A stretch of DNA of 64,000 nt from Prevotella sp. UBA2711. Lineage in GTDB: Bacteria > Bacteroidota > Bacteroidia > Bacteroidales > Bacteroidaceae. The translations under genes and the position numbers were made by a program. Positions 35,511 through 43,721 of the stretch are shown piece after piece. Every line of letters starts with the position of its first letter. The first letter of the stretch is position 1. Where the stretch lies: assembly GCA_002354095.1 (NCBI GenBank), contig DEKX01000018.1:75247-139246 (forward strand), read 5' to 3'. Under the pieces are notes generated by a model. It was not told the origin of the DNA and did not search any database. It saw nothing but the letters and a program-made list of their open reading frames with translations.

Positions 35511-36599
35511 ATGTTTGATTTTAGTATAGTTACACAATGGTTCGATGCATTTCTCCGTCAGACACTGGGTTTGGGAGATTTTTGGTCGATATTGATAGAG
35601 TGCGTTTTAGTGGGTGTGGCAATCCTGGTAGGATACGCCCTGCTGGCTATCGTACTGATATTCATGGAGCGTAAAGTCTGTGCCTACTTCCAATGCCGTT
35701 TAGGCCCGATGCGTGTAGGTCCATGGGGTTTACTGCAGGTATTTGCTGACGTGTTTAAGATGCTCATCAAAGAGATTTTCTTTGTCGATCGTGCCGACAA
35801 GTTCCTTTATGCCGTTGCTCCACTTCTGGTAATTATCGGTTCTGTGGGTGCCTTCTCGTTCCTGCCATGGAATAAGGGTGCTACGATACTTGATTTTAAT
35901 GTAGGTATTTTCTTGCTGACTGCTGTTTCCTCCATAGGTATTTTGGGAATTTTCCTTGCCGGTTGGGGCTCTAACAACAAGTATTCAGTGGTTTCTGCCA
36001 TGCGTAGCGCAGTACAGTTGATTTCGTATGAGATGTCTTTGTGCTTGTGCCTCATTACAGCAGTAATTCTTACTGGCACCATGCAAATGTCTGGTATTGT
36101 AGAGGCTCAGACGGGTCCCTTCAAGTGGTTAATCTGTCAGGGACATATACCTGCTCTTATAGCATTCTTTACCTTCCTCATTGCTGGTAATGCTGAGGCT
36201 AACCGTGGTCCTTTCGATATGGCGGAAGCTGAGAGTGAGTTGACTGCTGGTCACCATACGGAGTATTCTGGTATGGGCTTTGGTTTCTTCTATTTGGCAG
36301 AGTTCCTCAACCTTTTCATTACTGCAGGTATCGCAGCCACAGTATTTCTGGGAGGTTGGGCTCCGTTGAATATTGGTATCGAAGCCTTCGATACTGTGAT
36401 GAACTACATCCCAGGTATCGTATGGTTCTTGGGTAAGGCATTCGCACTCGTTTGGATACTGATGTGGATTAAGTGGACATTCCCTCGCCTTCGTATCGAC
36501 CAGATATTGTCATTGGAGTGGAAGTATCTGATGCCCCTGTCACTTTTCAATCTCGTATTGATGACGGTGGTAGTGGCCTTAGGCTTATATATTAAATAA
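35511..36599 (+). CDS. nuoH: NADH-quinone oxidoreductase subunit H
   Basis: A membrane subunit of 362 residues joining the quinone pocket to the proton pumps. Seen: MERKVCAYFQCRLGPMRVGP after helix 1, GWGSNNKYSVVSAMRSAVQL, NRGPFDMAEAESELTAGHHT with the conserved acidic loop, and KWTFPRLRIDQ near the end. Importantly it follows nuoCD directly: nuoE, nuoF and nuoG are missing between them, although this is where other operons carry them. Confidence 0.95.
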   Translation: MFDFSIVTQWFDAFLRQTLGLGDFWSILIECVLVGVAILVGYALLAIVLIFMERKVCAYFQCRLGPMRVGPWGLLQVFADVFKMLIKEIFFVDRADKFLYAVAPLLVIIGSVGAFSFLPWNKGATILDFNVGIFLLTAVSSIGILGIFLAGWGSNNKYSVVSAMRSAVQLISYEMSLCLCLITAVILTGTMQMSGIVEAQTGPFKWLICQGHIPALIAFFTFLIAGNAEANRGPFDMAEAESELTAGHHTEYSGMGFGFFYLAEFLNLFITAGIAATVFLGGWAPLNIGIEAFDTVMNYIPGIVWFLGKAFALVWILMWIKWTFPRLRIDQILSLEWKYLMPLSLFNLVLMTVVVALGLYIK

Positions 36600-36608
36600 G
36601 GTATAGCA

Positions 36609-37154
36609 ATGGAAGAAAATAAAGGATATTTTGAAGAAATCGGGCATGCCCTGAAGACACTTGCCACAGGTATGGGAGTGACTTGGAAGGAATATTTCAA
36701 GGACTTCTTTACCAACAAGTCAACAGAGCAGTACCCCGAAAACCGCAAGACAACACTGCATGTGTCTAAGCGCCATCGCGGTCGCTTGGTATTTAAACGC
36801 AACGAGGATGGTAGCTATAAATGCACTGCGTGTACCTTGTGTGAGAAGTCGTGTCCTAACGGAACCATCAAGATTGTTTCCCACATGCAGGAAGATCCTG
36901 AGACGGGAAAGAAAAAGAAGGTACTTGACGACTATCTATATGATTTAGGCGACTGTATGTTCTGTCAGTTGTGTACTAACGCATGTAATTTCGATGCCAT
37001 TGAGTTTACCAATGACTTCGAGAATGCTGTGTTCGACCGTTCGAAGTTAGTACTTCACCTCGACAAGGAAGTTTATAAAGGCGGTTCACTGCCCAATCTG
37101 ATTGATGGCGGTGCCGACTTTGAGATTGGTAAGTTTAATACTAAAACGAAGTAA
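36609..37154 (+). CDS. nuoI: NADH-quinone oxidoreductase subunit I (2x[4Fe-4S])
   Basis: A 181-residue ferredoxin-like subunit carrying clusters N6a and N6b. Two cysteine motifs: CTACTLCEKSCP at about 72-83, and CMFCQLCTNACN at about 117-128, where the usual closing Pro is Asn. The N-terminal helix lies along the membrane arm. Electrons enter here from the missing dehydrogenase module's replacement and pass to N2 in NuoB. Confidence 0.95.
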   Translation: MEENKGYFEEIGHALKTLATGMGVTWKEYFKDFFTNKSTEQYPENRKTTLHVSKRHRGRLVFKRNEDGSYKCTACTLCEKSCPNGTIKIVSHMQEDPETGKKKKVLDDYLYDLGDCMFCQLCTNACNFDAIEFTNDFENAVFDRSKLVLHLDKEVYKGGSLPNLIDGGADFEIGKFNTKTK

Positions 37155-37159
37155 GGACT

Positions 37160-37681
37160 ATGGCTAATTTAATCATGTTTGGCATTCTTGCCGCCGTCAT
37201 CATCTGCTCAGCAGTGATGTGCGTGTTTACAACACGAATAATGCGCTCTGCAACTTTCATGTTGTTCGTGCTATTAGGTGTGGCAGGTCTTTACTTCCTG
37301 CTGGATTATACGTATTTGGGAGCCACTCAGATAGCCGTTTACGCTGGAGGCGTCACGATGATTTTCGTGTTTGCCATCCAGTTGGTGAGCAAGCGCTCTC
37401 TGCAAGGAACGATTGAACGTATCAAACTTAGTCGTGCCGTATATGGTGGCTTACTGAGTGTGGTAGGTTTCGCTGTCGTAGCCTTGGTACTACTGAAGAA
37501 TCAGTTTATGTATGTTGCCATGTCGGTGCCCGATAAGGAATTGCCTATCGAAGGAATAGGTAAGGCATTGGTAGGTGCTGGTAAGTATCAGTACATTTTG
37601 CCTTTCGAATTTATTTCGGTATTCCTTTTGGCATGTATTATTGGTGGTTTGGTTATCGCAAGAAAGGAGGAGCAAGAATAA
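37160..37681 (+). CDS. nuoJ: NADH-quinone oxidoreductase subunit J
   Basis: A membrane subunit of 173 residues with five predicted helices. The helix with LGVAGLYFLLDYTYLGATQI, followed by VYAGGVTMIFVFAI, is the conserved helix-3 bulge region. Shares its last base with the nuoK start (TAATG), which implies coupled translation. Confidence 0.94.
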   Translation: MANLIMFGILAAVIICSAVMCVFTTRIMRSATFMLFVLLGVAGLYFLLDYTYLGATQIAVYAGGVTMIFVFAIQLVSKRSLQGTIERIKLSRAVYGGLLSVVGFAVVALVLLKNQFMYVAMSVPDKELPIEGIGKALVGAGKYQYILPFEFISVFLLACIIGGLVIARKEEQE

Positions 37682-37989
37682 TGGTACCTGTAGAATATTA
37701 TTTTGTGCTGAGTGCACTACTGTTCTTCATCGGCGTGTTCGGTTTTATCACCCGTCGCAACTTGATTGCCATGCTCATCTCTGTTGAGTTGGTACTCAAT
37801 GCCGTTGATATTAATTTTGCCGCTTTCAACCGTCTGCTCTATCCTGGTTCCATGGAAGGTATGTTTATGACCCTCTTTGCCATCGGAGTGTGTGCAGCCG
37901 AGTGTGCTGTGGCTATTGCAATTATCATCAATGTCTATCGCAACTTCAAGAGCGATACCGTTGACAGTATTAAGAATATGAAATGGTAA
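37681..37989 (+). CDS. nuoK: NADH-quinone oxidoreductase subunit K
   Basis: A 102-residue antiporter-like subunit with three helices. The start is ATG 37681 (MVPVEYYFVLSALLFFIGV), because the longer frame from 37633 overlaps nuoJ. Conserved Glu residues in LISVELVLNAVDINF and AAECAVAIAI are the proton-path carboxylates. Confidence 0.95.
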   Translation: MVPVEYYFVLSALLFFIGVFGFITRRNLIAMLISVELVLNAVDINFAAFNRLLYPGSMEGMFMTLFAIGVCAAECAVAIAIIINVYRNFKSDTVDSIKNMKW

Positions 37990-37995
37990 ATAATC

Positions 37996-39957
37996 ATGGA
38001 AACAGTTTATAGTTATTCCTTTCTAATCCTTCTGCTGCCAGCACTTTCGTTTATCGTTCTTGCGTTGGCGGGTATGAAGATGTCGCATAAGACTGCTGGT
38101 CTTATCGGTACTACATCTCTTGGGCTGGTTACCGTATTGTCATACTGGACAGCGTTCACCTACTTCACGGCGCCCCGTCTGGCTGATGGTACATTAGCCA
38201 CCATTGTTCCTTATAATTTCACCTGGTTGCCATTGGGTAATCTTCACTTCGATATGGGCATCTTGTTAGATCCTATTTCGGTGATGATGCTCATTGTCAT
38301 CTCTACGGTGTCATTGATGGTACATATTTACTCCTTCGGCTATATGCATGGTGAGAAGGGATTCCAGCGTTACTACGCTTTCCTTTCGCTCTTCACCATG
38401 TCAATGCTCGGACTGGTTGTTGCCACCAATATATTCCAGATGTACACTTTCTGGGAGTTGGTGGGTGTTAGTTCCTATCTGCTGATTGGATTCTACTATC
38501 CGTTGAAGCCTGCGATTGCTGCTTCCAAGAAAGCATTTATCGTGACGCGCTTTGCTGATATGTTCTTCCTGATTGGTATTCTGCTCTTCGGCTATTACAC
38601 TGACTCGTTCAGCTTCTCCTTTGCAGGAGATATCCAGATGGGCGTAGGAGCCACACCGTTTATTGAAGGCAATGCTGCAAAGGCTATGGCAGCAGGAGCC
38701 TTTATCCTGCCTACCGCTTTGGTTCTGATGTTCATCGGTGGTGCTGGTAAGAGTGCTATGTTCCCATTGCACATCTGGCTTCCCGATGCCATGGAAGGTC
38801 CTACTCCAGTCAGTGCGTTGATTCACGCTGCAACCATGGTTGTCGCCGGTGTATTCCAGATAGCCCGCATGTTCCCCTTGTGGATTGAGTATGCACAGCC
38901 CCAGTTGAGCATAGTCGTTTGGGTGGGTGTCTTTACCGCCTTCTATGCAGCAGCAGTGGCTTGTGCCCAAAGCGATATCAAGCGCGTGCTGGCGTTCTCA
39001 ACAATCTCTCAGATAGCCTTCATGATGGTAGCTCTGGGTGTTAGTCTGCCTGGCGAACATGCTGTTCTCGACAATCATGCTCAGTTAGGTTTCATGGCAG
39101 GTATGTTCCACCTCTTCACCCACGCTATGTTCAAGGCTTGCCTGTTCCTGGGTGCCGGTTGTATCATTCACGCCGTTCACTCTAATGAGATGTCGATGAT
39201 GGGCGGCTTGCGCAAGTACATGCCTATTACCCATATCACGTTCCTCATCTCGTGTCTGGCCATTGCCGGTATTCCTCCATTCTCAGGATTCTTCTCTAAG
39301 GATGAGATACTGACGGCTTGCATGCACTACAGTCCCATCTGTGGATGGATTATGACAGGTGTTGCAGCCATGACCGCATTCTATATGTTCCGCCTTTACT
39401 ACGGAATCTTCTGGGGTACGGAGAATAAGGAAGCCCATGAGCATCATACACCACATGAAGCTCCTTGGACTATGACCTTCCCGCTGATATTCCTCTCAGC
39501 AGTGACCTGTCTGTGTGGCTTCCTGCCATTCGGCCATCTGGTTTCTGCCAGCGGTCAGGCTTACGATATCCATCTTGACTGGAGTGTAGCAGCTACCTCT
39601 ATTGTGATTGCTGTTGCATCAATCTGTCTTGCCACCTACATCTACAAAGGAGAGAGTCAGCCCATTGCCGACCGTCTCTATAAGACGTTCCCCAAGTTGC
39701 ATCGTGCAGCTTATAAGCGTTTCTATCAGGATGAAATCTGGCAGTATGTCACTCACCGCATCATCTTCCGTTGCGTCTCTAAGCCCATTGCTTGGTTTGA
39801 CCGCCACGTCGTTGACGGCACCTTCAATTTCCTGGCATGGGGAGCTAACGAAGCCGGCGAGTCTATTCGTCCTTGGCAGAGTGGTGATGTGCGTCAGTAT
39901 GCCGTATGGTTCCTGACTGGCACAGTGGCTTTAACATTAATCCTTTTAAGCATCTAA
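37996..39957 (+). CDS. nuoL: NADH-quinone oxidoreductase subunit L
   Basis: The distal proton-pumping subunit, 653 residues, with 14 antiporter helices and a long C-terminal lateral helix. Seen: FWELVGVSSYLLIGFYY with the key Glu, GAGKSAMFPLHIWLPDAMEG with the key Lys, PTPVSALIHAATMVVAGVF, and AFSTISQIAFMM. The C-terminal part after 500 keeps the transverse helix. It lies 6 bases before nuoM. Confidence 0.95.
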   Translation: METVYSYSFLILLLPALSFIVLALAGMKMSHKTAGLIGTTSLGLVTVLSYWTAFTYFTAPRLADGTLATIVPYNFTWLPLGNLHFDMGILLDPISVMMLIVISTVSLMVHIYSFGYMHGEKGFQRYYAFLSLFTMSMLGLVVATNIFQMYTFWELVGVSSYLLIGFYYPLKPAIAASKKAFIVTRFADMFFLIGILLFGYYTDSFSFSFAGDIQMGVGATPFIEGNAAKAMAAGAFILPTALVLMFIGGAGKSAMFPLHIWLPDAMEGPTPVSALIHAATMVVAGVFQIARMFPLWIEYAQPQLSIVVWVGVFTAFYAAAVACAQSDIKRVLAFSTISQIAFMMVALGVSLPGEHAVLDNHAQLGFMAGMFHLFTHAMFKACLFLGAGCIIHAVHSNEMSMMGGLRKYMPITHITFLISCLAIAGIPPFSGFFSKDEILTACMHYSPICGWIMTGVAAMTAFYMFRLYYGIFWGTENKEAHEHHTPHEAPWTMTFPLIFLSAVTCLCGFLPFGHLVSASGQAYDIHLDWSVAATSIVIAVASICLATYIYKGESQPIADRLYKTFPKLHRAAYKRFYQDEIWQYVTHRIIFRCVSKPIAWFDRHVVDGTFNFLAWGANEAGESIRPWQSGDVRQYAVWFLTGTVALTLILLSI

Positions 39958-39963
39958 ACGATT

Positions 39964-41445
39964 ATGAATATATTAAGTTTATTTGTAATTATCCCAGCAC
40001 TGATGTTGCTTTGCCTTTGGTTGGCAAAGAATCTTAATCAGGTGCGTGGTGTAATGGTGGTTGGTGCCAGCTGTCTGCTTGCTCTTTCCATTTGGCTGAC
40101 TGTTTATTTCATTCAGCAGCGCAGTGCCGGTAATACCGATGTGATGCTGTTGGCAGCATCCACTCCGTGGTTCAAACCACTCAATATTGCCTATTCCGTA
40201 GGTGTTGACGGTATCTCCGTAGTGATGTTGCTTTTGTCGAGCATCATCGTGTTCACGGGTACATTTGCCTCTTGGCAGCTGAAGCCCATGACGAAGGAGT
40301 ACTTCCTTTGGTTCACCCTCCTCTCTACAGGTGTTTATGGCTTCTTTATCTGCACCGATATGTTCACCATGTTCATGTTCTACGAGGTGGCCCTGATTCC
40401 TATGTATCTGTTGATTGGTGTGTGGGGTAGTGGCAACAAGGAGTATGCCGCTATGAAACTGACCCTGATGCTGATGGGAGGTTCCGCCCTCTTGATTCTC
40501 GGTATTCTGGGTATCTACTATTACAGTGGTGCCACCACGATGAATGTCAACGAGATAGCAGCCATGCACAATATTCCTGTGGAGACGCAGAAGGTGTTCT
40601 TCCCCTTCATCTTCATCGGTTTCGGTGTGCTGGGTGCCCTCTTCCCCTTCCACACATGGTCGCCCGATGGTCATGCTTCAGCGCCTACCGCTGTCTCTAT
40701 GCTCCATGCCGGTGTGCTGATGAAGTTGGGAGGCTATGGCTGTTTCCGTGTGGCAATGTATCTGTTGCCCGATGCAGCCAACGAACTGGCTTGGATATTC
40801 CTTATTCTCACCACCATCTCTGTGGTTTATGGAGCCTTCTCTGCCTGCGTGCAGACCGACCTGAAGTATATCAATGCCTATAGTTCGGTATCGCACTGCG
40901 GACTGGTACTCTTCGCCCTGTTGATGATGACCAAGACATCCTGCACGGGTGCTATTCTGCAGATGTTGTCTCACGGTCTGATGACGGCACTCTTCTTCGC
41001 CCTCATCGGTATGATCTACGGACGTACTCATACCCGTGACATCCGCTACTTGGACGGTCTGATGAAGATTATGCCTTTCCTGGCTGTGGGCTATGTCGTA
41101 GCAGGTTTGGCTAACCTCGGTCTGCCTGGTTTCTCTGGATTCATTGCTGAGATGACCATCTTCGTAGGTTCATTCGAGAATCCCGACCAGTTCCATCGTG
41201 TCGCCACCATCATCGCTTGTACGTCCATCGTTGTGACGGCTGTCTATATCCTCCGTGTGGTAGGTAAGATTCTGTATGGCGAGGTGAAGAATAAGCACTA
41301 TCTCGAGTTGACCGATGCTACCTGGGACGAGCGTGTCGCAGTCATCTGCCTCATTGCCTGTGTGGCTGGTCTCGGACTCTTCCCCTTGTGGGCAAGCAAC
41401 GTCATCTCTGACGCAGTAGGTCCTATTCTTGCGAACATTATATAA
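39964..41445 (+). CDS. nuoM: NADH-quinone oxidoreductase subunit M
   Basis: A proton-pumping antiporter-like subunit of 493 residues. Seen: FYEVALIPMYLLIGVWGSG with the key Glu, LFPFHTWSPDGHASAPTAVS, HAGVLMKLGGYG with the key Lys, and AYSSVSHCGLVLFAL. The stop codon starts a three-unit octamer repeat that fills the gap to nuoN. Confidence 0.95.
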   Translation: MNILSLFVIIPALMLLCLWLAKNLNQVRGVMVVGASCLLALSIWLTVYFIQQRSAGNTDVMLLAASTPWFKPLNIAYSVGVDGISVVMLLLSSIIVFTGTFASWQLKPMTKEYFLWFTLLSTGVYGFFICTDMFTMFMFYEVALIPMYLLIGVWGSGNKEYAAMKLTLMLMGGSALLILGILGIYYYSGATTMNVNEIAAMHNIPVETQKVFFPFIFIGFGVLGALFPFHTWSPDGHASAPTAVSMLHAGVLMKLGGYGCFRVAMYLLPDAANELAWIFLILTTISVVYGAFSACVQTDLKYINAYSSVSHCGLVLFALLMMTKTSCTGAILQMLSHGLMTALFFALIGMIYGRTHTRDIRYLDGLMKIMPFLAVGYVVAGLANLGLPGFSGFIAEMTIFVGSFENPDQFHRVATIIACTSIVVTAVYILRVVGKILYGEVKNKHYLELTDATWDERVAVICLIACVAGLGLFPLWASNVISDAVGPILANII

Positions 41446-41467
41446 TTGAAGAATTGAAAAATTGAAG
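41444..41467. repeat. Octanucleotide repeat in the nuoM-nuoN gap
   Basis: Three 8-base units AATTGAAG, AATTGAAA, AATTGAAG fill the 27-base gap between nuoM and nuoN, just before the nuoN start codons at 41473 and 41476. It offers AT-rich, Shine-Dalgarno-free spacing; unit number could tune translation of nuoN. Confidence 0.75.
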
Positions 41468-41472
41468 TATAT

Positions 41473-42942
41473 ATGATGAATTACGGACAATTTTTAGATA
41501 TGGTACCAGAGTTAATCCTTGTGATTACATTGATTCTGGTCTTCTTCTTGGATTTCTTTTCACGTAATGAGCAACGTACCTATGCCCTTCAAGCGGCAGC
41601 AGGTATGCTTGCATTGGTATTGGTCGATCTGCTGTTTGTCATTCCCAAGTGGGATATGCCGGTATCGGCATTCGGTGGCATGTACGTCAGCAATCCGTCT
41701 ATCTTGGCTATCAAGGCTATCATGACATTTGGCGCATTGATTGTGCTCATCATGTCGTCCGCTTGGATCAACAACTCGGATGCTCGTAATAATGCCGGTG
41801 AGTATGTCATGCTGATTATCTCTACGCTGCTGGGTATGTTCATGATGGTGTCGAGCGGCAACTTCCTCATGTTCTTCCTCGGTCTGGAGATGGCCTCGGT
41901 GCCTATGGCATGTCTGGTGGCTTTCGACAAGCATAAGAAGAACTCGGCTGAGGGCGGTGCCAAATACATCATCACCGCTACCTTCTCAAGTGCAGTGATG
42001 CTCTATGGCATCTCCTTTATTTATGGTTCAGCAGGTACCCTCTACTATGATGACGTGATGCAGCACATCGCTTCCAATTCGCAGAATGAGAGCCAGGTGC
42101 CCATGCTGATTATGGGCTTGGTATTCTTCTTCAGCGGTTTGGCTTTCAAACTCTCGCTCGTTCCCTTCCACTTCTGGACAGCCGATACCTACGAGGGCGC
42201 TCCCACACCCGTTACCGGTTATCTGAGCGTCTGCTCCAAGGGCGCCGCAGCCTTTGCGCTGATGACTATCCTCGTCAAGGTGTTTGCTCCGCTCACGGAA
42301 TATTGGGAGTACATGCTCTACATCGTTATTGTGCTCTCCATCACCATTGCCAACCTCTTCGCCATCCGTCAGAAGGAGTTGAAGCGCTTCATGGCATTCA
42401 GCTCTATCTCGCAGGCAGGCTACATCATGCTGGCTGTCATTGGTGCATCGCAGACGGGCATGGCTGCACTGATGTATTACATTCTGGTTTATGTCGTAGC
42501 CAATATGGCAGTCTTCACCGTCATTGCCACTGTTGAGGAGAACAACGGCGGTACGACGATGATGTACAGCTACAACGGACTCTACCAGACCAATCCGAAG
42601 TTGGCGTTCCTCATGACGCTCGCCCTCTTCTCGCTGGCAGGTATTCCTCCGTTTGCCGGAATGTTCTCGAAGTTCTTCGTCTTCATGGCTGCCGCCCAGC
42701 AGGGTTCGTTCTGGGCTTACTTCGTGGTATTCATTGCCTTGATCAATACGGTAGTGTCACTCTACTACTACCTGCTTATTGTCAAGGCCATGTACATCAA
42801 GCAGACAGATTCGCCACTGCCTACGTTCAAGACCGACAGCGAGACGCGCATTGCCTTGGCTGTCTGCACGGCAGGCATCGCCCTCTTCGGCGTTTGCTCT
42901 TGCATATACGACTGGCTCTTTGCCACTTCGGCAGGATTCTAA
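41473..42942 (+). CDS. nuoN: NADH-quinone oxidoreductase subunit N
   Basis: A proton-pumping antiporter-like subunit, 489 residues. Two adjacent ATG codons (41473, 41476) compete. Seen: FLGLEMASVPMACLVAFDKH with the key Glu, GLAFKLSLVPFHFWTADTYE with the key Lys, GAPTPVTGYLSVCSKGAA, and AFSSISQAGYIM. Last gene of the operon, followed by a terminator at 42968. The operon thus totals nuoA-B-CD-H-I-J-K-L-M-N. Confidence 0.95.
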   Translation: MMNYGQFLDMVPELILVITLILVFFLDFFSRNEQRTYALQAAAGMLALVLVDLLFVIPKWDMPVSAFGGMYVSNPSILAIKAIMTFGALIVLIMSSAWINNSDARNNAGEYVMLIISTLLGMFMMVSSGNFLMFFLGLEMASVPMACLVAFDKHKKNSAEGGAKYIITATFSSAVMLYGISFIYGSAGTLYYDDVMQHIASNSQNESQVPMLIMGLVFFFSGLAFKLSLVPFHFWTADTYEGAPTPVTGYLSVCSKGAAAFALMTILVKVFAPLTEYWEYMLYIVIVLSITIANLFAIRQKELKRFMAFSSISQAGYIMLAVIGASQTGMAALMYYILVYVVANMAVFTVIATVEENNGGTTMMYSYNGLYQTNPKLAFLMTLALFSLAGIPPFAGMFSKFFVFMAAAQQGSFWAYFVVFIALINTVVSLYYYLLIVKAMYIKQTDSPLPTFKTDSETRIALAVCTAGIALFGVCSCIYDWLFATSAGF

Positions 42943-42967
42943 GTCCATATAATAACCACTTATTTTT

Positions 42968-43008
42968 GGAGTGCACTCGAAAATAAAATCGAGCGCACTC
43001 CATTTTTT
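42968..43008 (+). terminator. Terminator of the nuo operon
   Basis: GGAGTGCACTCG (42968-42979) pairs with CGAGCGCACTCC (42990-43001), with one G-U pair, then ATTTTTT. A third, exact copy of the arm (CGAGTGCACTCC, 43011-43022) follows, so the first arm has two possible partners. Confidence 0.8.
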
Positions 43009-43070
43009 CCCGAGTGCACTCCAAAAAGTATTCCTGTACTTATCTCTCTTCTATTATTGGTATGTCTAAA

Positions 43071-43158
43071 GTTTCATTACGAGTAACTGCTACTTTCATT
43101 ACGAGAAAGTACCAGTTTCATTACGAGTAAGTACCAGTTTCATTACGAGTAAGTTTCG
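43071..43158. repeat. 22-bp tandem repeat array A, 4 units
   Basis: Four exact-length units start at 43071, 43093, 43115 and 43137. Shared core TTTCATTACGAG, with a more variable tail (for example TAAGTACCA). There is no spacer diversity as in CRISPR. The period, 22, is about two helical turns and is not a codon multiple. Lies after the nuo terminator and before the convergent C_GCAxxG gene; function unknown. Confidence 0.85.
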
Positions 43159-43166
43159 CTTGCAAC

Positions 43167-43223
43167 GAGCCGTAACCTCACAACTGATGAGCCGTAACCT
43201 CACAGCCGACGAGCCGTAACCTC
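43167..43223. repeat. 22-bp tandem repeat array B, about 2.6 units
   Basis: Units begin at 43167, 43189 and 43211 with core GAGCCGTAACCTC. Two full 22-base units and one 13-base partial unit. The core differs from array A but the period is identical and the two arrays are contiguous, sharing ACGAG. The region 42943-43238 contains nothing else except the nuo terminator. Confidence 0.85.
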
Positions 43224-43238
43224 GTTTACAACCAGCTC

Positions 43239-43721
43239 TTATTTTTTTGACTTCAGATAATTGGCGAAGATGCGGGCGGCACTTTCTACCTTGGCAGCGC
43301 AGGGGCGTTGCTTGTAGTATTCGGCTGTGCGGGGCGAGGCGACATAGCTGCAGTGAGCCTTTTCGTGACCCTTCAGCCCTAAGATTTCGGCACAGATGAG
43401 GCTGCCGTTCTCGGCTTCCGACTGGGCCAGCAACTCTTGCACTACCTTATAGCAGGCCGACTTGCCCTCGCGGTCGCTGCCCTCGGTCTGTCCACAGTCC
43501 AGGCCTACGAGCATGACAATGCCTGACACGGCACCGCACATCATGCGCAACCGACCCACACCGCCGCCGAAACCGGCGGCAATCTTCTTTGCCAGCGTAT
43601 CGTCCAACCCGTAGAGGTCGGCAAAGGCAGCCACCACACTCTGGCAACAGCCGTAGCCCGCCATAAAATTATCTACTGCCTGGGCTACGCGACGGTCTAA
43701 TTCTTCGTTGGTTATTTGCAT
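43239..43721 (-). CDS. C_GCAxxG_C_C family (putative redox) protein
   Basis: A 160-residue protein of a family named for its conserved cysteines and often placed near redox enzymes. Seen: GYGCCQSVVAAFAD (C-C pair replacing GCAxxG), AGFGGGVGRLRMMCGAVSG, and later isolated Cys in SACYKVV, LICAEILG and AHCSYV. A small four-helix redox-active protein is inferred; no biochemistry is established to my knowledge. It overlaps the uvrA stop by 10 bases, so it is translated after uvrA. Confidence 0.85.
   Translation of the reverse strand: MQITNEELDRRVAQAVDNFMAGYGCCQSVVAAFADLYGLDDTLAKKIAAGFGGGVGRLRMMCGAVSGIVMLVGLDCGQTEGSDREGKSACYKVVQELLAQSEAENGSLICAEILGLKGHEKAHCSYVASPRTAEYYKQRPCAAKVESAARIFANYLKSKK

Noticed and set aside
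43062..43130. A 22-codon ORF starting in front of repeat array A
   Set aside because: It only translates the tandem repeats, lacks a promoter, and the 22-bp period does not keep a reading frame.
43071..43223. CRISPR array
   Set aside because: Units are directly adjacent, 22 bases long, without unique spacers, and there are no cas genes nearby.
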